Assembly (NCBI RefSeq): GCF_039543385.1 | Contig: NZ_BAABJQ010000002.1 | Coordinates: 62,001 to 126,000 of the forward strand | Direction of reading: 5' to 3' | DNA: 64,000 nucleotides | From: Rugosimonospora acidiphila | Lineage (GTDB): Bacteria; Actinomycetota; Actinomycetes; Mycobacteriales; Micromonosporaceae | Part shown: in pieces, positions 59,515 to 64,000 of the stretch | How the letters are laid out: each line of letters starts with the position of its first letter | How positions within the stretch are numbered: position 1 is the stretch's first letter | Notes under the pieces: model-generated | What the model saw: only the letters and a program-made list of their open reading frames with translations | The model's database searches: none | What the model was told of the DNA's origin: nothing | Position numbers and translations under genes: made by a program

Positions 59515-60813
59515 ATGGATCCGTCCTTGATTGACAGCCTGCGGGCGGCCATCGCTGACCGCCCGGACGACATTCCCCTGCGGGTACACCTCGCCGAATT
59601 GCTACTCGCCGCGCACCGCCGTGACGAGGCCATCGAGCAGCTCGCCCGCGCACTGGCCAGTGATCCCAACGACGCGGGCGTGCGCACGCTGATGGCGCGC
59701 GCGATCGCGGGCGATGGCTCAGCCCGCGACAGCGATGCCGAACCCAGCCCGACGCACCCCGCCGCATCGTCACGGGGCAAGGACGACCAGCCCAACATCT
59801 CGGCCGGGCCGCAGGCTTCCTCAGCGGACGCGGACTGGTTTGCGATCGTGGAGGACCTGGACGGCGTCATGCCTCCCCGGTTCCTGCGCTCCGATGACAG
59901 GCCGGATCCGATCCAGGAGGACGCCGACGGCATCGTGCAGGCCGAGGTCTCCGCGGTACGGCTGAGCGACGTCGGTGGGATGGACGACGTCAAGGCACGC
60001 CTGGAGCTTGCGTTCCTCGCACCAATGCGCAATCCGAAGCTGCGGGCGTTGTACGGCAAGAAGCTGCGCGGCGGTCTGCTCATGTACGGTCCGCCGGGCT
60101 GCGGCAAGACGTTCCTGGCCCGCGCCGTGGCTGGTGAAATGGGCGCCCGGTTCATCTCGGTGGCGATCGCCGAGGTTCTGGACATGTGGTCCGGCCAGTC
60201 GGAGCGGAATCTGCATGAGATCTTCGACACGGCCCGGCGCAACGCGCCGTGTGTGTTGTTCTTCGACGAGATCGACGCGCTCGGCCACAAGCGCAGTCAG
60301 CTGCACTCCTCGGTCATGCGAACCCTCGGCAACCAACTGCTGGTCGAACTCGACGGTGTGGCGACCACCAACGAGGGGGTGTTCACCCTGGCCGCGACGA
60401 ACGCGCCCTGGGACGTCGACGCGGCGCTGCGCCGGCCCGGGCGGCTGGACCGGATGCTGTTCGTCGCGCCGCCGGACGCCCCCGCCCGGGCGGCGATCCT
60501 CGAATACCACCTGCGGGACCGCCCGATCGCCAACATCGACCTGAGCAAGCTGGCGGCGGCCACCGAGGCGTTCTCCGGAGCTGACCTGGAGCATCTGTGC
60601 GAAACCGCCGCGGAGCACGCGATCCAGGATGCCATCACCTCCGGTGAGGTGCGCATGATCGAGCAACAGGACATGCAAGCCGCGGCGCGCCAGCTGCGCC
60701 CCTCGACCGGCGCGTGGTTCGCCTCAGCGAAGAACGTCGCTCGGTTCGGCAACCAGGACGGCAGCTACGACGACTTGGCGCAGTACCTCAAACGGCACCC
60801 AGCGACCCGATGA
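59515..60813 (+). CDS. AAA+ ATPase (CDC48/FtsH-like) with N-terminal TPR-like region
   Basis: 432-residue ATPase. The N-terminal 65 residues are helical and TPR-like (LAELLLAAHRRDEAIEQLARALASDPNDAGVRTLMARAI), then an acidic linker leads to the AAA core: LSDVGGMDDVKARLE, Walker A GPPGCGKT (192-199), Walker B VLFFDEIDALG, sensor 1 AATNAPWDVD and arginine fingers in RRPGRLDRM. No protease motif follows, so it is a remodelling ATPase rather than FtsH. TACGCT six bases before the ATG at 59515 suggests a leaderless transcript. Its stop overlaps the next start (ATGA), coupling it to the membrane TPR protein. Confidence 0.92.
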   Translation: MDPSLIDSLRAAIADRPDDIPLRVHLAELLLAAHRRDEAIEQLARALASDPNDAGVRTLMARAIAGDGSARDSDAEPSPTHPAASSRGKDDQPNISAGPQASSADADWFAIVEDLDGVMPPRFLRSDDRPDPIQEDADGIVQAEVSAVRLSDVGGMDDVKARLELAFLAPMRNPKLRALYGKKLRGGLLMYGPPGCGKTFLARAVAGEMGARFISVAIAEVLDMWSGQSERNLHEIFDTARRNAPCVLFFDEIDALGHKRSQLHSSVMRTLGNQLLVELDGVATTNEGVFTLAATNAPWDVDAALRRPGRLDRMLFVAPPDAPARAAILEYHLRDRPIANIDLSKLAAATEAFSGADLEHLCETAAEHAIQDAITSGEVRMIEQQDMQAAARQLRPSTGAWFASAKNVARFGNQDGSYDDLAQYLKRHPATR

Positions 60814-61979
60814 ACGAACCGGAGCTGCGACGGGTCGACGCGCTGCTCGAGCTGCGCCGCTGGCAGCCCGCCCAGCAGATACTCGCCGCTGTCGCGGCCG
60901 GCGACCCGAACTCGGTTCGAGTGGCGTGCCTGCTGGCCCGGTGCCATCAACTCGCCAAGAACTGGCCGGCGATGCTGGCCGAAACGCAGCGGGCGTGCGC
61001 GCTGGAACCGAACCACGAATGGGCCCATCGGCTGCGATCTGTCGCGCTGCGCGAACTGGACCGGCCGGTGGAGGCCGCCGAAGCGGCGCGAGAGGCGCTG
61101 CGTCTCAAACCGCAGCTCTGGCAACCGTACGTGGTGCTCGCCCAGGCGCTGCTGGCCCGGCAGGACACCCAGTCCCGGATGGCGGCACGCGACGCCGCGC
61201 ACCAGGCGCTCACGCTGGCACCGAACGAGATCGAGGTATGGGCGCTCGCCGGCCGGGTCGACGCGACCCTCGGCGACCTGCGCACCGCCCGGGCGCATTA
61301 TGAGCGGGTACTGGCCGTGTCACCGGACCACGCGGTGGCCCGCAACAACCTTGCCCTGCTGGATCTGCGCAGGTCCCGGACGACCGTGGCCGCTGGCCAG
61401 ATCCAGGCCGCGATCGCCGCTGACCCTGACAATCCGCTGTTCGTCCACAACGCTCAGGTGGCCGCCACCCTGTGGCTCGGTCGGCTGCACCTGGCCACGT
61501 CGGGACTGTATTTCACCTGCTGGTTCGCGGCTGCGGCGCTGCCGTACGGGGCGCCACGCCAGGCGCTGGCAGCGGTGGTCGCGGCGGCTACCGTGACCCT
61601 CACCGCCCTCGCGTACCGGCGGCTGCCGCGCGGCATCGCCCGCATGGTCCTGCGGCCGGCGGTCGAGCTGAACAACAAAGCGCTGAGTCTGGCGACACTA
61701 CGGCGCTCGCACCCAATTTTCATCGCCCTCGCCTGCCTCCAGGTCGGCGTCGCGCTCGCCATGCTCGCCACCACCCTGCCGCTGGGGACGTCGCTGCAGT
61801 TTTACACGACGCTCGCCGCGGTACCGGCACTGATCCAGCTGGTCCGCGGCTGGATCAGTGCCGCCTCCCGTGTCAGGCAACGCCGACGCAGCAGGATGTC
61901 GCTTCGCCAAGGCCGGGCAGTCCGTGTGGCAGTGGCCGAGACGGACCTCAGCACCAAGGAATACCCCGACGGCAATTGA
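60810..61979 (+). CDS. Membrane protein with N-terminal TPR repeats
   Basis: 389-residue protein. The first 215 residues are tetratricopeptide repeats (e.g. WPAMLAETQRACALEPNHEWAHRLRSVALREL; IEVWALAGRVDATLGDLRTARAHYERVLAVSPDHAVARNNLALL). The C-terminal half holds about four transmembrane segments (LYFTCWFAAAALPYG; ALAAVVAAATVTLTALAY; PIFIALACLQVGVALAML; FYTTLAAVPALIQLV), ending in a basic tail. The ATG at 60810 overlaps the AAA+ gene stop, so the two proteins are surely partners; the TPRs probably recruit the ATPase, or its substrate, to the membrane. Confidence 0.85.
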   Translation: MNEPELRRVDALLELRRWQPAQQILAAVAAGDPNSVRVACLLARCHQLAKNWPAMLAETQRACALEPNHEWAHRLRSVALRELDRPVEAAEAAREALRLKPQLWQPYVVLAQALLARQDTQSRMAARDAAHQALTLAPNEIEVWALAGRVDATLGDLRTARAHYERVLAVSPDHAVARNNLALLDLRRSRTTVAAGQIQAAIAADPDNPLFVHNAQVAATLWLGRLHLATSGLYFTCWFAAAALPYGAPRQALAAVVAAATVTLTALAYRRLPRGIARMVLRPAVELNNKALSLATLRRSHPIFIALACLQVGVALAMLATTLPLGTSLQFYTTLAAVPALIQLVRGWISAASRVRQRRRSRMSLRQGRAVRVAVAETDLSTKEYPDGN

Positions 61980-62186
61980 CGACTGAGGTCGATAACTCCG
62001 CAGGACATAGGGCGTCATATCTTTCCGGTTCCAGCCGCTGGACGCGCGTTCGGCATATCAGGACATGGGCCGGCCCGCCCTGGCCTGAGCCGATGGCGAC
62101 CGGATCGCTGAACGACCCAACCGCGCCGGGGGAACGAGGCACCATGCCCCCTCAGCTGAGTGGCCCGACGCCGAGGTGGGAGCGAG

Positions 62187-63659
62187 TCAGGACGGCGTCG
62201 TGACGGCGGTCGGATCGCTGGACTGTACCCGCGGCGCGGACCCCTCCCCGGGCTTCGACTTCACCAGCCACAGGCCGGTGAGTACGGCACCGGCCAGGGT
62301 GACGGCACCAGCCGCGACGAAGGCGCTGTCGAGACCGGCCTCGAAGGACGCACCACCGGTTTGACGGGTGCGCACGATGGCGCCGAGTACGGCCACGCCG
62401 AGCACCGCGCCGATCTGCCGGGTGGTGCTGCTGATGCCCGACGCGAGCCCCGCCTCCGGCGGGTCGACCGCCTGGATGGCGGCGCCGGTCAGCGGGGACA
62501 TGGCCAGCGCGAAGCCGACGCCGACGATGGCCAGCCGCCACCACACGTTGCCGTATCCGGTGTTGGCGTGCGCGAAGCCCAGTGCCAGCAGCCCCAGCCC
62601 GGCCAACACCAGGCCGGTGGTCACCACGAGCCGGAAGCCGTACCTGGCGGCGAACCGGCCCGCGTACGGGCTGACGACGACCATGGCCAGGGAGGTGGGC
62701 AGGGTCTGCAGGCCGGCGCGCAGGATCGAGGCGCCCTGGACGTAGACGAAGAACTGGGAGAAGAAGAAGGCCGAACCCATGAGAGCGAAGCCGACCACGA
62801 CCATGGCCGTGTTGGACACCGTGAACAGTTGCTGCCGAAACATCCGCAGCGGCAGCATCGGGGCCGAACGACGCGCTTCGACGGCGACGAAGACGGCGAG
62901 GGCCACCGCCGCGACGGCGAAGCTACCCAGGATCACCGGTGAGGTCCAGCCACGGGAACCGCCCTCGATCAGACCATAGGTCAGCAACCCCACGCCCAGG
63001 ACGGACAGGATCGTCCCCGCGACGTCGATCGCCGGTGCGCCGGGGTTGCGGGACTCGCCCAGGGTACCCAGACCGGCCAGCAGCAGGACCGCGCCGACGG
63101 GCGCGTTGACCAGGAAGATGGCGGGCCACCCGAAGGCCTCGACCAGGAGGCCGCCGGCCAGCGGTCCGGCGGCCAGGCCAATCCCGCTGAATCCGGCCCA
63201 CAACCCGATCGCCCTGACTCGTTCTCGCGGGTCTGGGTACGCGGCGGCGAGCAGGGCCAGCGAGGCGGGGCTCAGTGCGGCGGCCCCGATGCCCTGCACC
63301 ACGCGCCCTCCGGTCAGCCAACCGATCGAGGGCGCGACACTACACAGCACGGACGCGGCGGTGAACACCGCGACGCCGGCCAGGAACACCCGCTTGCGAC
63401 CGAAACGGTCGGCGAACACGCCGCCGGACAGCAACAGCATGGCGACCAGCAGGACGTAGGCGTCGACTATCCATTGCAGATCGTTCAGCCCGGCGTGCAG
63501 GCGCCGCTGCATGTTGGGCAGTGCCGTACTGACGATCGTGCTGTCCAGCAGCACCATGAACTGACCCAGGCAGGTCACCGTGAGCAACGCTGCTCGGCTC
63601 GATCGAATGCCTGCGGTCACCGGCGATCCGGCCGTTGTCGCGTCTGCGGGTGCGGTCAA
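62187..63659 (-). CDS. DHA2-type MFS drug exporter (EmrB/QacA-like)
   Basis: 490-residue transporter with fourteen predicted helices. Signatures are LGQFMVLLDSTIVSTALPNMQRRL in helix 1, GGVFADRFGRKRVFLAGVAVF after helix 2, and GGRVVQGIGAAALSPASLALLAAAYP in helix 4-5, the drug:H+ antiporter motifs. The TTG at 63659 is supported by AGAGGGG six bases upstream; a GTG 15 codons on is an alternative. It is divergent from an ArsR regulator gene over a perfect operator, so export is probably derepressed by the regulator's ligand. Confidence 0.9.
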   Translation of the reverse strand: MTAPADATTAGSPVTAGIRSSRAALLTVTCLGQFMVLLDSTIVSTALPNMQRRLHAGLNDLQWIVDAYVLLVAMLLLSGGVFADRFGRKRVFLAGVAVFTAASVLCSVAPSIGWLTGGRVVQGIGAAALSPASLALLAAAYPDPRERVRAIGLWAGFSGIGLAAGPLAGGLLVEAFGWPAIFLVNAPVGAVLLLAGLGTLGESRNPGAPAIDVAGTILSVLGVGLLTYGLIEGGSRGWTSPVILGSFAVAAVALAVFVAVEARRSAPMLPLRMFRQQLFTVSNTAMVVVGFALMGSAFFFSQFFVYVQGASILRAGLQTLPTSLAMVVVSPYAGRFAARYGFRLVVTTGLVLAGLGLLALGFAHANTGYGNVWWRLAIVGVGFALAMSPLTGAAIQAVDPPEAGLASGISSTTRQIGAVLGVAVLGAIVRTRQTGGASFEAGLDSAFVAAGAVTLAGAVLTGLWLVKSKPGEGSAPRVQSSDPTAVTTPS

Positions 63660-63698
63660 CGCTGGCCCCTCTCGTGATGCGGATGACCCACACCATAG

Positions 63699-63721
63699 TT
63701 CGACAATCCCGAACTGTCGAA
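63699..63721. promoter_or_regulatory. ArsR operator between exporter and regulator
   Basis: A perfect 7-9-7 palindrome, TTCGACA, nine bases, TGTCGAA, lies between the divergent DHA2 and ArsR genes. TATCGT (63730-63735) then precedes the ArsR ATG at 63742 by six bases, suggesting a leaderless start; TATGGT on the minus strand (63692-63697) may be the exporter's -10. Confidence 0.7.
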
Positions 63722-63741
63722 TGACGAGGTATCGTGGGGGC

Positions 63742-64000
63742 ATGCGACAGCTGCCCCAGCCCGCGCGCGACTCGCTGACGCTCGCGCCAGTGCTGCACGC
63801 GCTCGGTGATCCGGTGCGCCTGGAGTTGGTGCGGCGAGCCTCGGCCAATCCCGAGTCGACCTGCGCCGCTCTCGCCGACGGCCTGGAGGTGCCGATGTCG
63901 ACCCTGACCAACCACTGGCGGATCATGCGCGAGGCCGGGGTGATCAGCATGACCGTCGACGGCCGGCACCGGCGGATCCGGATACGCGCCGACGACCTGT
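63742..64000 (+). CDS. ArsR-family transcriptional regulator, partial
   Basis: The first 86 codons of a winged-helix repressor; the gene runs off the right edge. The HTH is HALGDPVRLELVRRASANPESTCAALADGLEVPMSTLTNHWRIMREAGVI, followed by the wing MTVDGRHRRIRI. One cysteine (STCAAL) occurs where arsenic-type members have CxC, so metal sensing is doubtful and the sensor is probably of an organic or redox kind. It is divergent from the DHA2 exporter. Confidence 0.88.
   Translation, partial: MRQLPQPARDSLTLAPVLHALGDPVRLELVRRASANPESTCAALADGLEVPMSTLTNHWRIMREAGVISMTVDGRHRRIRIRADDL

Overview
The window is very GC-rich throughout, with GTG and TTG starts, many apparently leaderless genes, long spurious antisense ORFs, and families typical of soil actinomycetes (LAL-type LuxR regulators, several TetR/MerR/LysR/ArsR pairs, YVTN and FG-GAP secreted proteins, a giant Rhs toxin). 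This points to an Actinomycetota chromosome, plausibly Micromonosporaceae-like; the genus cannot be fixed from sequence alone. No rRNA, tRNA, CRISPR array or intact insertion sequence was seen.

Region 1 (1-8733, minus strand) is the most unusual part: a tight seven-gene operon. In transcription order it encodes a D-2-hydroxyacid dehydrogenase, a 991-residue WD40-Roc GTPase-zinc ribbon-TIR protein, an ATP-grasp ligase, a phytanoyl-CoA-dioxygenase-like Fe(II)/2-oxoglutarate oxygenase, a small Rieske protein, a zinc alcohol dehydrogenase and a membrane-anchored Rossmann (TrkA-N-like) protein ending in a RyR domain and cut by the window edge. Several stops and starts overlap. It combines a conflict-type TIR switch and a possible ligand-sensing RyR protein with a small-molecule biosynthesis set. 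I know of no described system with this composition.

Region 2 (9175-17005) holds ordinary accessory genes: a secreted YVTN propeller, an SRPBCC protein, an esterase, a MerR-MFS pair divergent from a polysaccharide deacetylase with a clear MerR-type promoter, an acetyltransferase-TetR pair and a small secreted protein. Region 3 (17085-30268) is a polymorphic-toxin locus: a 3334-residue secreted Rhs protein with DNRLRE-like, LamG-like, YD-repeat, Hint and C-terminal deaminase-like segments, its likely immunity gene 16 bases downstream, and a secreted FG-GAP protein.

Region 4 (30568-33950) is a graveyard: the 3' part of a class II aldolase, a sliver of a sugar ABC permease, an N-truncated mannose-6-phosphate isomerase, a LuxR output-domain fragment and an FtsX-like permease fragment surround an intact quinone oxidoreductase with a MerR-type operator. 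Region 5 (34010-48488) has an MscS channel, a SnoaL-like protein, an MFS transporter, a hydrolase-hydrolase-SDR operon, two divergent LAL regulators, a methyltransferase, a hydrolase and a DUF4097-like adhesin.

Region 6 (48716-64000) contains an Rnl2-like RNA ligase, a methyltransferase, a hydrolase-TetR operon whose promoter carries two matching operators, a DksA/TraR zinc-finger protein, an esterase, a monooxygenase, a FAD oxidoreductase next to a fragment of a paralogue, YceI with a divergent LysR regulator, a frameshifted gene, an AAA+ ATPase translationally coupled to a membrane TPR protein, and a DHA2 exporter divergent from an ArsR regulator over a perfect 7-9-7 operator.
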